From: Brevibacterium sp. RIT 803
GTDB taxonomy: Bacteria; Actinomycetota; Actinomycetes; Actinomycetales; Brevibacteriaceae
DNA: 64,000 nucleotides
Direction: 5' to 3'
Assembly: GCF_016892625.1 (NCBI RefSeq)
Contig: NZ_JAFEMW010000001.1
Span: 930,001-994,000, forward strand
In this document: piece by piece, positions 16,460 through 24,710 of the stretch
How the letters are laid out: each line of letters begins with the position of its first letter
How positions within the stretch are numbered: the first letter of the stretch is position 1
The notes under the pieces: generated by a model
Told to the model about the DNA's origin: nothing
Databases searched by the model: none
What the model saw: only the letters and a program-made list of their open reading frames with translations
Made by a program: the position numbers and the translations under genes

Positions 16460-17887
16460 GTGACAAAAGAGGACGACAGGCAGTACATAGCAGCCGATGG
16501 CAAGCCGATCAATCGGAATGTGGTCCTGGCAGTCCTTGTCTCCGGTGCCTTCGTCATCATCCTCAACCAGACGCTACTCAACACTGCGCTGCCCGCGTTC
16601 ATGCAGTCCTTCGACATCACGGCCAGCGCCGCGCAGTGGGTGACGACGAGCTTCATGCTGGTCAACGGCATCATGATTCCCATCACGGCCTTCCTGATCC
16701 AGAAATTCACCACCCGCGGGCTCTTCCTCACAGCAATGCTGCTCTTCATCGTCGGCACGCTGGTCTGTGCGCTGGCACCTACCTATCCCATCCTTCTTCT
16801 CGGTCGTGTGATTCAGGCCTCGAGCGGCGGCATCATCATGCCGCTGATGCAGACCATTCTCTTCGCAATCTTCCCGGTGGAGAAGCGCGGTACCGCCATG
16901 GGCACATTCGGCCTCGTCATCGCCTTCGCTCCGGCAATCGGGCCCAGCCTCTCGGGCTGGATCGTTGATCACCTGCCCTGGGAAGTTCTCTTCTACATGA
17001 TGTTGCCGATTGCGATCATCGACATCATCGTCGCCTATTTCATCCTCAAGAACGTCACCGAACGCACCTACCCCAAGCTCGACGTCGCCTCGGTCATCCT
17101 CTCGACCTTCGGCTTCGGCGGGCTGCTCTTCGGCTTCGGAACCGCTGGTGACGCAGGTTGGCTGAGCCTCGAGGTCATCATCCCCCTCGCCATAGGTGTG
17201 ATCTCCTTGGCCATCTTCATTCCTCGCCAGTTCAAGCTGGACCAGCCGATGCTCGAGTTCCGAGTGCTCCGCTACCGCATGTTCACCCTCAACACCGCAC
17301 TGGGTATGTGCGTCTTCATCGTCATGATCGGCGGCATGATGATCCTGCCGCTCTACATGCAGAACATGAACGACTTCTCCGCCATGGAATCAGGCTTGGT
17401 GCTTCTGCCGGGTGCGGCAGTGATGGGGTTGATGTCGCCGGTCACCGGGCGCATCTTCGACGCCATCGGCGCCAGATGGTTGGCCGTGGCCGGGTTCACC
17501 CTGCTCACTGTCACAACATTCCTGTTTGCCGACCTCGAGGCAGACACCTCGTTCATCTTCCTTGCCGTGGTCAACACGATCCGTATGTTCGGCGTCGCCA
17601 TGGTGATGATGCCGGTGACCACTGCAGCACTCAATCAGCTCCCGCAGAGCCTCATCCCACACGGGACGGCGCTGAACAACACCTTCCGCCAGATTGCCGC
17701 CTCGGTGGGTACCGCTGTCCTGGTCACCATCATGGTCTCAAGTACACGCGACCCCGAAGTCTACGGAGTCGAGGGGCTGGTTCACGGCGCGGACGTCGCC
17801 TTCTTCGTTGCCGCTGTCATCGGCATATTCGGGATCGTCGGGTCCTTCTTCATCAAGAACTCGCACGGGCTTAAAGTAGAGGACTGA
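16460..17887 (+). CDS. DHA2-family (EmrB/QacA) 14-TM drug:H+ antiporter
   Basis: A 475-aa membrane protein with about 14 hydrophobic helices. The N-terminal helix motif ILNQTLLNTALPAFMQSFDI and the following AQWVTTSFMLVNGIMIP are motif-D type features of the DHA2 group; GPSLSGWIVDHLPWEVLF is motif C of proton-coupled exporters. GTG start with GAGGGAAG upstream. It should export toxic lipophilic compounds. A small hairpin at 17971-18002 follows the gene. No dedicated regulator is adjacent on its upstream side. Confidence 0.88.
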   Translation: MTKEDDRQYIAADGKPINRNVVLAVLVSGAFVIILNQTLLNTALPAFMQSFDITASAAQWVTTSFMLVNGIMIPITAFLIQKFTTRGLFLTAMLLFIVGTLVCALAPTYPILLLGRVIQASSGGIIMPLMQTILFAIFPVEKRGTAMGTFGLVIAFAPAIGPSLSGWIVDHLPWEVLFYMMLPIAIIDIIVAYFILKNVTERTYPKLDVASVILSTFGFGGLLFGFGTAGDAGWLSLEVIIPLAIGVISLAIFIPRQFKLDQPMLEFRVLRYRMFTLNTALGMCVFIVMIGGMMILPLYMQNMNDFSAMESGLVLLPGAAVMGLMSPVTGRIFDAIGARWLAVAGFTLLTVTTFLFADLEADTSFIFLAVVNTIRMFGVAMVMMPVTTAALNQLPQSLIPHGTALNNTFRQIAASVGTAVLVTIMVSSTRDPEVYGVEGLVHGADVAFFVAAVIGIFGIVGSFFIKNSHGLKVED

Positions 17888-17970
17888 GGGAACTGACACG
17901 TCTCCTATGTCACCGTCGCAGCAACTGAGGCCCTCTCCACCGACTTCGGCACTAGAATAAGCCAAAGCAA

Positions 17971-18002
17971 CAGACTCCCCGCCCCGTTGGAAAGAGAGTC
18001 TG
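17971..18002 (+). terminator. Hairpin downstream of DHA2 exporter
   Basis: Arms CAGACTC (17971-17977) and GAGTCTG (17996-18002) with an 18-nt loop, 84 bp after the exporter stop and 43 bp before the IclR start. It could end exporter transcription or attenuate the iclR leader. No T-run follows. Confidence 0.35.
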
Positions 18003-18044
18003 CTGGCCAGATGATCTTCAGCTTCCAGGATTTCAGGTAAACAC

Positions 18045-18803
18045 ATGTCGAAACCCTCGCAGCCCCACATCAGGGCTGTCGAACGAGCCGTCACAATTTT
18101 GCAGACCCTGGAACGAGCACAACGACCTCTGCGCCTCAAAGAGATCGGCGAAGCGGTCGAGCTGCACAGTGCAACGGTGTCGCGGATTCTGTCCACTCTG
18201 CAGGCGTCGAACTACGTCGTCGAAGAGGATCAGCGCTACCGCCTCGGTGCGGCCGTGCTACGGCTCACGCACGGGTACCTGGTCAATGACCCACTCAGCC
18301 AGTTCGCCCGTCCTGTCATGCAGAGCCTGACTAGGCAGACCGGACTGACGTCGACCCTTCACCTGCTCAGCGGACTGGAGCGACTACTCTCAGTTCGAGT
18401 CGATGGCTTCGAACCGATGCAGTATCAGCAGCCGATCGGACGCTGGTTGCCTCTCTTCATCGGGTCTGGCAAAACGATCGCCGCCTTCATGCCAACCCAA
18501 CAGCAGGAGGAAGTCGCGGCACTCGGCGACGGTCATGAGACCACCTCGCATCATGTACTGACAGCTGCAGAGATCCTCGAGGACTTCAAAGGGATCCGAC
18601 ACGATCGCCACCTCGTCTCCATCGGTGAACGCGATATCAGTATCGCGTCCATCTCAGTGCCACTCTTCACAGACGAGACTGTCGCTGGGTCCCTGTCATT
18701 GACAGGACCCAGCGACAGTACGACGCAGGAACAGCTCGAAAAGGTTCTACCTTCCCTGACCTCAGCAGGACACGAGATCAGCCGAATGAAGAGCTACAGC
18801 TGA
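18045..18803 (+). CDS. IclR-family transcriptional regulator
   Basis: A 252-aa protein with the IclR N-terminal winged helix (AVERAVTILQTLERAQRPLR, then HSATVSRILSTLQASNYV) and a C-terminal effector domain from about residue 80. Its 3' end overlaps the convergent lyase gene by 10 bp. It borders the CoA-transferase/lyase/TRAP/dehydrogenase-RraA island and is the most likely regulator of it. Close to its 3' end the coding sequence contains a 40-bp near-perfect palindrome (18679-18718). Confidence 0.88.
   Translation: MSKPSQPHIRAVERAVTILQTLERAQRPLRLKEIGEAVELHSATVSRILSTLQASNYVVEEDQRYRLGAAVLRLTHGYLVNDPLSQFARPVMQSLTRQTGLTSTLHLLSGLERLLSVRVDGFEPMQYQQPIGRWLPLFIGSGKTIAAFMPTQQQEEVAALGDGHETTSHHVLTAAEILEDFKGIRHDRHLVSIGERDISIASISVPLFTDETVAGSLSLTGPSDSTTQEQLEKVLPSLTSAGHEISRMKSYS
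18679..18718. repeat. 40-bp near-perfect palindrome inside iclR coding region
   Basis: The left arm (18679-18698, starting CTGTCGCTGGGTCC) and right arm (18700-18718, ending GGACCCAGCGACAG) are complementary along 19 bp, with a single extra C in the left arm and a one-base centre. It encodes residues of the last domain strand (around SLSLTG), so it is constrained by coding yet almost perfectly symmetric. It can form a strong mRNA hairpin or be a DNA-binding site. Confidence 0.75.
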
Positions 18804-19669
18804 CGCCTATCAACACCCGCACGACGCAGGATCGTCTCCGCCCGAACCACGAACGGCCGATCGACGAACTGTCCGTCGGACAACATCACCGCTCCGCTCC
18901 CCTGCGCTGAGATTCTGTCAGCAGCCTCGACGACGCTGTGTGCCCAGTCGACCTCTTCACTGTCGGGACGGAATGCATCTCGCACAGTCTCCAGTTGCAT
19001 GGGATGCAGAACGGTCCGGCCGAAGAAGCCCATCCCCCGCAGTTTGACCGAATCAGCTCGCAGACCCTCGAGATCTTTGATTCGCGGATAGACGGAGCCG
19101 GAAGGAGCTTCTTTCCCTGCGGCAGCCAACGCCATGACCAGTCGGATCCGGATCTGGTCAAGAACCACTTCACCTTCAAGATTGAGCACCGCCCGCAGGT
19201 CGTTGTCACCCAAGGAGACACTCGACGATCCATCTGCCCGGCAGAGTTCCTCGAGCGCCGCCAGACCCAGGGGTGATTCCAACAGAATTTGGATCTTCTT
19301 TCCCGCACTGATGATGGATTCGATTCGACTAAGATCGGCCAACGATTCGACCTTGGGGACGCGAATCCCTTCAACAGCGGGCAGCCTAGCGATCGCGTTA
19401 AGATCATCGACTCCCCAGGGCGAATCCAAAGCGTTCGCACGCACGAAGATCCGCGAAATTGCTGCGCTGCTGTCCGGTGACTCGCTCACGGGAAGCACGC
19501 TCACCGACGAAAGGAACTCGACAAGCTCGGCTCTGGCGCTGGTCTTCCGATCGACGTGGACAGCATCTTCGAGGTCGAAGATGACCGCATCGGCACCACG
19601 GTGCAGAGCCTTGTCCAACTTGCCACCACTCGATGCCGGAGTATAGAGCCAGGTGCAAATCTCGCTCAT
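18794..19669 (-). CDS. CitE/HpcH-type acyl-CoA lyase
   Basis: A 291-aa TIM-barrel protein of the HpcH/HpaI aldolase family, CitE-like branch. Motifs: RGADAVIFDLEDAVH near residue 27 (metal-site acids), the substrate Arg in FVRANAL, and the catalytic-site Glu in ILLESPLG. The usual G-x-x-D loop appears as LGDNDL. Such enzymes cleave malyl-CoA, citramalyl-CoA or related 3-hydroxyacyl-CoA to acetyl-CoA or propionyl-CoA plus a 2-oxoacid. Its start overlaps the CoA-transferase stop by 4 bp (ATGA), so the two are translationally coupled, making the transferase the likely supplier of its CoA substrate. Confidence 0.85.
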   Translation of the reverse strand: MSEICTWLYTPASSGGKLDKALHRGADAVIFDLEDAVHVDRKTSARAELVEFLSSVSVLPVSESPDSSAAISRIFVRANALDSPWGVDDLNAIARLPAVEGIRVPKVESLADLSRIESIISAGKKIQILLESPLGLAALEELCRADGSSSVSLGDNDLRAVLNLEGEVVLDQIRIRLVMALAAAGKEAPSGSVYPRIKDLEGLRADSVKLRGMGFFGRTVLHPMQLETVRDAFRPDSEEVDWAHSVVEAADRISAQGSGAVMLSDGQFVDRPFVVRAETILRRAGVDRRQL

Positions 19670-20907
19670 AAGACCACCCCCCGGGAGCGCAGATCAGCAA
19701 TCGTCTCCGCGTCCACGCCGAGTCCGGACAGCACCTCGTCCGTGTCCTGCCCATGGCCCCGGCCTGTCCATTCGACACGGCCGGGCGTGTGTGACATGCG
19801 GAACGGAACGTTGAGCATCTTCATTGAGCCGAGATCCTGGTCGTCGATATCGATGACGGATCCCAACGCCTTGTACTGTTCGTCCTCGATGATGTCCTCA
19901 GCGTTGTAGACCAGCGAGGCTGCGGCGTGCGCCTCCCGGAATGCCGCTAATGCGTCGTGCGATGATTTCGTTCTCACCCAGGTGGCGACGGCATCGTCGA
20001 GTTCATCGGCGTGTTCGACTCGGCCCTTGGCCGACTTGAACCATTTTTGCTCGACATATTCACCGTGCCCGACAAGCTCGATGACTCGTTCGGCGATCGA
20101 CTGAGATGACGTCGATACCGCCAGCCATCGACCGTCGGCCGTTTCGTAGAGATTGCGCGGAGCATTGTTCTCGGATCTATTTCCCAGCCGTTTGGGCACC
20201 AGGCCCAACTGGTCGAAGACGCTCACCTGTGGGCCCAGCGCGGAGAGCATAGGTTCGATGAGTGACATATCGATGTGCTGCCCCTGACCGTCAGACAGGC
20301 GCGAATGCACCGCCGTCACCGCGGCGAAGGCGCCCATGATTCCGGCAATGGAATCGGCCAGTGCCAAGGGCGGCAGGGTGGGCGGACCATCGGGTTGGCC
20401 TGTCATCGACGCGAACCCACTCATCGCCTCCGCGAGAGTACCGAATCCGGGCTCACTGGATTTGGGGCCGAACTGCCCAAACCCGGTCACGCTGACGACG
20501 ATCAGGCCCGGATTGATCTCCGAGAGAGCCTCGTATCCCAGTCCCCATTTAGCCATGACACCGGGGCGAAAGTTCTCCACGATGATGTCGACGTCCGCAA
20601 GTAGACTGCGAATGAGGTCTACTCCGGCTGGTTCTTTGAGGTTGACGGCGACGGTCTTCTTGTTGCGTCCAAGCGTCTTCCACCACAGTCCGGTTCCGTC
20701 CTTCTGAAAACCGTGCCCGCGTGCCGCATCCGGCTGCCTCGGATTCTCGACCTTGATGACCTCGGCCCCGTAGTCGCCCAGGAGCGTCGCACACATCGGA
20801 CCGGCGAACAGAGTCGACATGTCGAGCACCTTGAGGCCGTCCAGCGCACCCCGTGATGAATCGGCACTCGCTGATGAGCTGGTGGGTTCTTGCGTCAAGT
20901 GTGTCAC
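19666..20907 (-). CDS. Class III (CaiB/BaiF) CoA-transferase
   Basis: A 413-aa protein with the family III core: GLKVLDMSTLFAGPMCATLLGDYGAEVIKVE at the N-terminus (quoted in part only as a landmark, residues 24-54) and the catalytic Asp185 in LALADSIAGIMGA. It moves CoA from a donor such as succinyl-CoA to a carboxylic acid, in the cytoplasm. GTG start overlaps the upstream small gene's stop (GTGA). Together with the downstream CitE-type lyase it resembles citramalate or itaconate routes, in which an acid is activated and then cleaved. No hydratase is present, so the substrate should already be hydroxylated. Confidence 0.87.
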   Translation of the reverse strand: MTHLTQEPTSSSASADSSRGALDGLKVLDMSTLFAGPMCATLLGDYGAEVIKVENPRQPDAARGHGFQKDGTGLWWKTLGRNKKTVAVNLKEPAGVDLIRSLLADVDIIVENFRPGVMAKWGLGYEALSEINPGLIVVSVTGFGQFGPKSSEPGFGTLAEAMSGFASMTGQPDGPPTLPPLALADSIAGIMGAFAAVTAVHSRLSDGQGQHIDMSLIEPMLSALGPQVSVFDQLGLVPKRLGNRSENNAPRNLYETADGRWLAVSTSSQSIAERVIELVGHGEYVEQKWFKSAKGRVEHADELDDAVATWVRTKSSHDALAAFREAHAAASLVYNAEDIIEDEQYKALGSVIDIDDQDLGSMKMLNVPFRMSHTPGRVEWTGRGHGQDTDEVLSGLGVDAETIADLRSRGVVL

Positions 20908-21161
20908 TCCTCCTCGTCAGCGGATGCTGCTGACTTGTCCGTGTAGGTATAGATGAAAGCGATGATTCCGCTGACCGAGGCCAGTACCACCGCAGGGGCA
21001 TTGAGCGTGCTCGATGCCCAGGTCACCAGGGTCGGATTCGTCATGATCAGACCGATGATCTGAGCGAACACGAGAACGAACCCGGTGATGAGAAACAAGC
21101 TGAATACGATGACGAACAGCGACCGTATGAGTCGCGAGCTCGCAGTTGTCGGCTGAGTCAT
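20904..21161 (-). CDS. Small two-helix membrane protein, candidate transporter subunit
   Basis: An 85-aa protein with two hydrophobic helices (about 11-37 and 53-71) and an acidic C-terminus (DEEE). It lies 10 bp downstream of the TRAP-type permease and overlaps the CoA-transferase start, with AGGAGAAC as ribosome site. In ordinary TRAP systems a four-helix DctQ subunit occupies this genetic place; this protein is half that size. It may be a minimal DctQ analogue or a regulator of the permease. I do not recognise a named family. Confidence 0.7.
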   Translation of the reverse strand: MTQPTTASSRLIRSLFVIVFSLFLITGFVLVFAQIIGLIMTNPTLVTWASSTLNAPAVVLASVSGIIAFIYTYTDKSAASADEEE

Positions 21162-21171
21162 GAGAGTTCTC

Positions 21172-22521
21172 CTAACCCTGCATCGGCACTGGGAGAATCC
21201 CGATGCCCACCAGAATTGCGATGAGCATTACCGGCAACAGGTAGTAGACGATCAGGGGGACGAATGTCGTTTCGGGTTTTGCCTTGACGATGCCCGAAGC
21301 GATGAAGATCGGTGCTGAGGCAGGCGGTGAGGATCCCTCCGTAGACGCCGCAACCAGGACCACGGTGATCGCGAGGACCGGATCGATTCCCACAGCGATC
21401 ATCGACAACATCGACACCTGGCCGATGGCGGACACTGTGGCCGTCGACGAAAGCGGTCCGGCGATGAGCGCCACCAGAACAACTACGATGGCGACGAGAA
21501 CCCATTTCGGCAGGTCCAAACCACTGAGAGTGCTCTCAATGTCTCGCGCCAAGCCGAGTTCGGTGAGCACCGAACTGGCAGCAATGGCGAAGAAGAGCAG
21601 AACACCGATGGGGGCCAACCGAGGGATCGAACCGGCTATCAGCTCGTAGAGTCCCTGCCTCGTCTTAGGAATCTTCTTCCAACCGATGAGCACCGCAAAG
21701 AGAATGATGAGAATAGGGATCCACGTGATGATCGAGATATCGCCCATGGCGTCACCGACCTCTGTCGCATTCTCCAAGAAGGATGCCAGCGGTCCGATGG
21801 TGACAGCGATCGGAATCAGCGCTCCGAGGTAGATGAGGATCGGAACACGACCCTGTTTCCAGGCTTGACCTTTCGAGAGCACATCGATGCCATTACCGGC
21901 CTTGATGTTGTCCCGCCACACGAAGTAGGTGATCAGCAGAAGACGGTAGAAGACCTGGTAGAGACCGCTGACCAGCAGGGCGAGATAGACCGAGCCTGTC
22001 GATGCCAGTCCCCCGGCGAAGCCGAGCATGATGACCATGGACGTGCTCGGAGGAAGGGCGGCACCCATCGCCGAGTTGCCTGCGACAACTGTCGCAGCCC
22101 GGGACGGTTTCCACCCCTCCTTGACCATCCACGGCCCGGTGATCGCGCCGGTTGAGGCGGCATTGCCCGAATTCGATCCGGACAGAGCTCCCATGACGCT
22201 GGAAGCGAGGGTATCGACAAAGGCGGGTCCACCACGAACCTTGCCGAACACCGAGTTCAGTAGGTCGAGGATCTTCTGCATGATTCCGAGTTGGTCGATC
22301 AGATACGTCATGAAGACGAATCCGAGTGCCGCGTAGACGACTTCGTTCTCCGTAGTCGAGGCGATGCCGTCCCACGCGACGGTGAGCGCTTGTGGGCCGG
22401 CGAACAGGCAGGTGGCGATAAAGCCGATGATCATGGCTTCACTCATAGAGCGCTTGAAGGCAACGTTCCACACGATCAAAACCGCGATGAACACCAGCAG
22501 CGCAATCAACGCAATGGGCAT
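21172..22521 (-). CDS. TRAP-type (DctM-like) large permease
   Basis: A 449-aa protein with about 12 hydrophobic segments. The region SGSNSGNAASTGAITGPWMV (residues 115-134) and the following GNSAMGAALPPSTSMVIMLG correspond to the first substrate-binding hairpin of DctM proteins; GSSPPASAPIFIASGI is the matching second hairpin. It should take up a carboxylate using a Na+ or H+ gradient. AGGAGACAT precedes the start. No periplasmic DctP binding protein is nearby, which is unusual for a TRAP system. It heads the operon permease, small protein, CoA-transferase, lyase. Confidence 0.75.
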   Translation of the reverse strand: MPIALIALLVFIAVLIVWNVAFKRSMSEAMIIGFIATCLFAGPQALTVAWDGIASTTENEVVYAALGFVFMTYLIDQLGIMQKILDLLNSVFGKVRGGPAFVDTLASSVMGALSGSNSGNAASTGAITGPWMVKEGWKPSRAATVVAGNSAMGAALPPSTSMVIMLGFAGGLASTGSVYLALLVSGLYQVFYRLLLITYFVWRDNIKAGNGIDVLSKGQAWKQGRVPILIYLGALIPIAVTIGPLASFLENATEVGDAMGDISIITWIPILIILFAVLIGWKKIPKTRQGLYELIAGSIPRLAPIGVLLFFAIAASSVLTELGLARDIESTLSGLDLPKWVLVAIVVVLVALIAGPLSSTATVSAIGQVSMLSMIAVGIDPVLAITVVLVAASTEGSSPPASAPIFIASGIVKAKPETTFVPLIVYYLLPVMLIAILVGIGILPVPMQG

Positions 22522-22547
22522 ATGTCTCCTTCGTCAAGCCCGATGGT

Positions 22548-22562
22548 TTGCATCTGGTGCAA
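22548..22562. promoter_or_regulatory. Inverted repeat in divergent promoter of the catabolic island
   Basis: The dyad TTGCATCTGGTGCAA (arms TTGCA/TGCAA, 5-bp spacer) lies between the permease operon and the dehydrogenase-RraA gene. A related palindrome TTGCAA occurs at 22583-22588 and a TTGACA -35-like box at 22563-22568. The 166-bp gap is the only divergent promoter region of the island and is where the neighbouring IclR protein would be expected to act. Confidence 0.4.
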
Positions 22563-22687
22563 TTGACATTCGCAGTATGCGATTGCAATGCACTCGATGT
22601 ACAGTACGTGGCAACGGTCACAAGCGCAAGAGCGAGTGCCGCACAGTAAGTTCCCAACAGCTTTCGCATCACTTCAATGGAGGAATA

Positions 22688-24043
22688 ATGCGCGTATCCA
22701 TTCTGGGTCTCGGAGAAGCAGGCCGAGTCTTCTCATCAGCGTTCGCGACAGCCGGGTGGGGTGTCTCTGCCTTTGATCCGGCGGACACCCCGACCCCGAA
22801 AAATGTCGCCCGATTCGACTCCGTCGGCCCGGCAGTCGCTGATGCCGACCTCATCCTCAGCCTCACAACTGCACGCTTCGCGGTAGGCGCCGCAGCGGAT
22901 GCGGGTTCGCACCTGAAGGACGATGCGGTCTTCATTGACCTCAACGCCGCATCGCCTGGGTGTAAGCGCGAGGTCGCCACGGCCCTGGGCAACGAGACTC
23001 AGCTAGTCGACGGTGCCGTCCTCGGCTCTGTGATGAAGTTCGGCCCGAACGTCACAGTGCTCCTCGCCGGCCCGCGGGCACAGTCGGGCGCATCCCTCCT
23101 GTCTCAGATCGGCGCTAAGACAGTTGTGATCAGTGAGGAGATCGGCTCAGCATCGCAGCGGAAGCTGGTCCGCAGCGTCTTCGTCAAGAGCCTCGCCGCA
23201 TTGATCGCAGAGTCAATGGATGCTGCACGGGCCTTCGACGGCGAGCAGTGGATGAAGGAACAGATCGCGGAATGGCTCAACGACGGTGATTCCACCATCA
23301 ATCGCCTCGACCACACGACACGGTTGCACGCTGGCAGGCGCAGCCATGAACTCGAGGACAGTCTCGGCGTACTCGCAGAGCTCGGCGTCTCCTCCACCGT
23401 TACAGAAGGTGCCTTGGCTACTCACCTGCGGTACGCGCGGTCGAAGGCAGACGATCTTGCGGCCGCCCTGGCCGAGGTTCCGACTCCAGCATTGGGCGAT
23501 GCTAATGAACGTCGCGGACTCATGCACTCCGCGATCAAACCAGTCTGGGCATCTCCGCGGATCGCCGGACGCGCGTTCACAATTGAAACGAGAGCTGGCG
23601 ACAACAAGGCGATCCATGACGCGATTGCCGACATCCGTCCGGGCGCTGTCGTCGTCATCGACGGTCGTGCAGAGACGGAACGTGCTCTGATCGGTGACCT
23701 GATCGCCGAGCGCCTTCGTGACGCCGGCGCCGTCGGAGTCGTACTCGACGCCGCAGTTCGCGATGTCAGCGGAATTGCCGAACTCGACTTTCCGACATTC
23801 GCTCGGGCAGTGACACCGGCGGGGCCATATCGTCATGGCCCCGGACGCCATCAGGTCCCGATCTCCATTGGAGAAGTGGTGTGCCACCCGGGTGATTACA
23901 TCGTCGCCGATGAGGACGGGGTCATGGTTCTACCAGGATTGCAGGCCGAGTCGATCCTCAAAGGAGGTCTGGCCAAACTCGAGGCAGAGGCCAAGCAGAG
24001 CGCTGCCCACCGACGCGCTGTTCGCGCTAAGGCCGCCGACTGA
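22688..24043 (+). CDS. Dehydrogenase-RraA fusion (6PGDH-like + HMG aldolase-like)
   Basis: A 451-aa two-domain protein. Residues 1-255 are a beta-hydroxyacid/6-phosphogluconate-type dehydrogenase: Rossmann motif ILGLGEAGRVF (5-15), then a DUF1932-like helical domain (about 160-250). Residues 265-420 are an RraA/HMG-aldolase fold: GDLIAERLRDAGAVGVVLDA (336-355) with Arg358-Asp359 and the end motif CHPGDYIVADEDGVMVLP. The usual DG before the RD is DA here. RraA-type enzymes cleave 4-hydroxy-4-methyl-2-oxoglutarate-like acids or decarboxylate oxaloacetate; the fusion suggests oxidation of a hydroxy-acid channelled to C-C cleavage. Start has GGAGG 5-9 nt upstream. Divergent from the permease/CoA-transferase/lyase operon. 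Confidence 0.85.
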   Translation: MRVSILGLGEAGRVFSSAFATAGWGVSAFDPADTPTPKNVARFDSVGPAVADADLILSLTTARFAVGAAADAGSHLKDDAVFIDLNAASPGCKREVATALGNETQLVDGAVLGSVMKFGPNVTVLLAGPRAQSGASLLSQIGAKTVVISEEIGSASQRKLVRSVFVKSLAALIAESMDAARAFDGEQWMKEQIAEWLNDGDSTINRLDHTTRLHAGRRSHELEDSLGVLAELGVSSTVTEGALATHLRYARSKADDLAAALAEVPTPALGDANERRGLMHSAIKPVWASPRIAGRAFTIETRAGDNKAIHDAIADIRPGAVVVIDGRAETERALIGDLIAERLRDAGAVGVVLDAAVRDVSGIAELDFPTFARAVTPAGPYRHGPGRHQVPISIGEVVCHPGDYIVADEDGVMVLPGLQAESILKGGLAKLEAEAKQSAAHRRAVRAKAAD

Positions 24044-24153
24044 AAAACCCGGTGCACGCGATCTTCTTGGCAGCAACCTCGTTGATTCTCATCTAGCATT
24101 TTCAGGCGAGACGTGGAGTGAAGCTGACCATGGCCCCGCCTCATTCCCCAGGG

Positions 24154-24191
24154 TCCGCAGGTCGAATCACCTCAAACTGACCACCTGCGGA
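24154..24191. terminator. Bidirectional terminator-like hairpin between convergent genes
   Basis: Arms TCCGCAGGT (24154-24162) and ACCTGCGGA (24183-24191) pair perfectly with a 20-nt loop. They lie between the dehydrogenase-RraA gene and the convergent SRPBCC gene, so the hairpin can serve both strands. No T-run. Confidence 0.5.
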
Positions 24192-24203
24192 AGATCGGAC
24201 TGA

Positions 24204-24692
24204 CTACTTGTAGAAGCCTTCGCGCAGGTCGATGCCGTATTCGACCCAGGCTTTCAAAGCGGCGAGCATGCCGGTCCAGCCCATGCAGTTGCCGAAGGCA
24301 CCCTCTGCGCCCCCGATGGTCGTCTGCCACGACTTCTCGGTCACCGTGACAAGAGTCCGCGCTCCGTCATCGACAGGAGAGAACTCGAAGGTCGTCGTCG
24401 TGGACTTCGCCGTGGCATGCTCCGTACCTTCCCACGCGATGACGATCTTCTCGTCCTGAACGGATTCGAGGACCTCAACCGGGAACCGACCGGGGAAATC
24501 GGCGAAGTCCCAGGTCACCTCGGCGCCGGACTCCAAACGTCCGCGCGCACCGCCTGTGGTGAAGTACTTCGAGAGCTGCGCTGGATCAGCCACTGCCTCG
24601 AAGGTCTCGTGCGGGGTCTTCGAGATGTAGCCCATGACGGTGAAAGACAGTTCTTCCAGCTGTGCATCTTTGGTGCTCTGCTCATCATTCAT
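24204..24692 (-). CDS. SRPBCC/AHSA1-domain protein
   Basis: A 162-aa single-domain protein of the START/SRPBCC superfamily, AHSA1 type. The N-terminal YISKTPHETFEAVADPAQLSK and the C-terminal helix GWTGMLAALKAWVEYG are the usual markers. Such small proteins bind hydrophobic ligands; those paired with ArsR genes have no fixed activity assigned. Its start codon lies inside a 20-bp palindrome shared with the divergent ArsR gene, so transcription is probably leaderless and directly repressed. Confidence 0.85.
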   Translation of the reverse strand: MNDEQSTKDAQLEELSFTVMGYISKTPHETFEAVADPAQLSKYFTTGGARGRLESGAEVTWDFADFPGRFPVEVLESVQDEKIVIAWEGTEHATAKSTTTTFEFSPVDDGARTLVTVTEKSWQTTIGGAEGAFGNCMGWTGMLAALKAWVEYGIDLREGFYK

Positions 24693-24710
24693 GTGATATT
24701 TTTATCACAT
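24691..24710. promoter_or_regulatory. Perfect operator covering both start codons of SRPBCC and arsR-type genes
   Basis: ATGTGATATTTTTATCACAT (24691-24710) is a perfect inverted repeat (8-bp arms, TTTT centre). Its left end overlaps the minus-strand start codon (24690-24692) and its right end overlaps the plus-strand start (24709-24711). A repressor bound here blocks both divergent genes at once; the ArsR-family protein encoded to the right is the natural candidate. Confidence 0.8.

Noticed and set aside
22364-22687. N-terminal extension of the dehydrogenase-RraA frame
   Set aside because: The 108 extra codons overlap the permease gene and promoter; the Rossmann motif starts right after the ATG at 22688, which has a GGAGG site.
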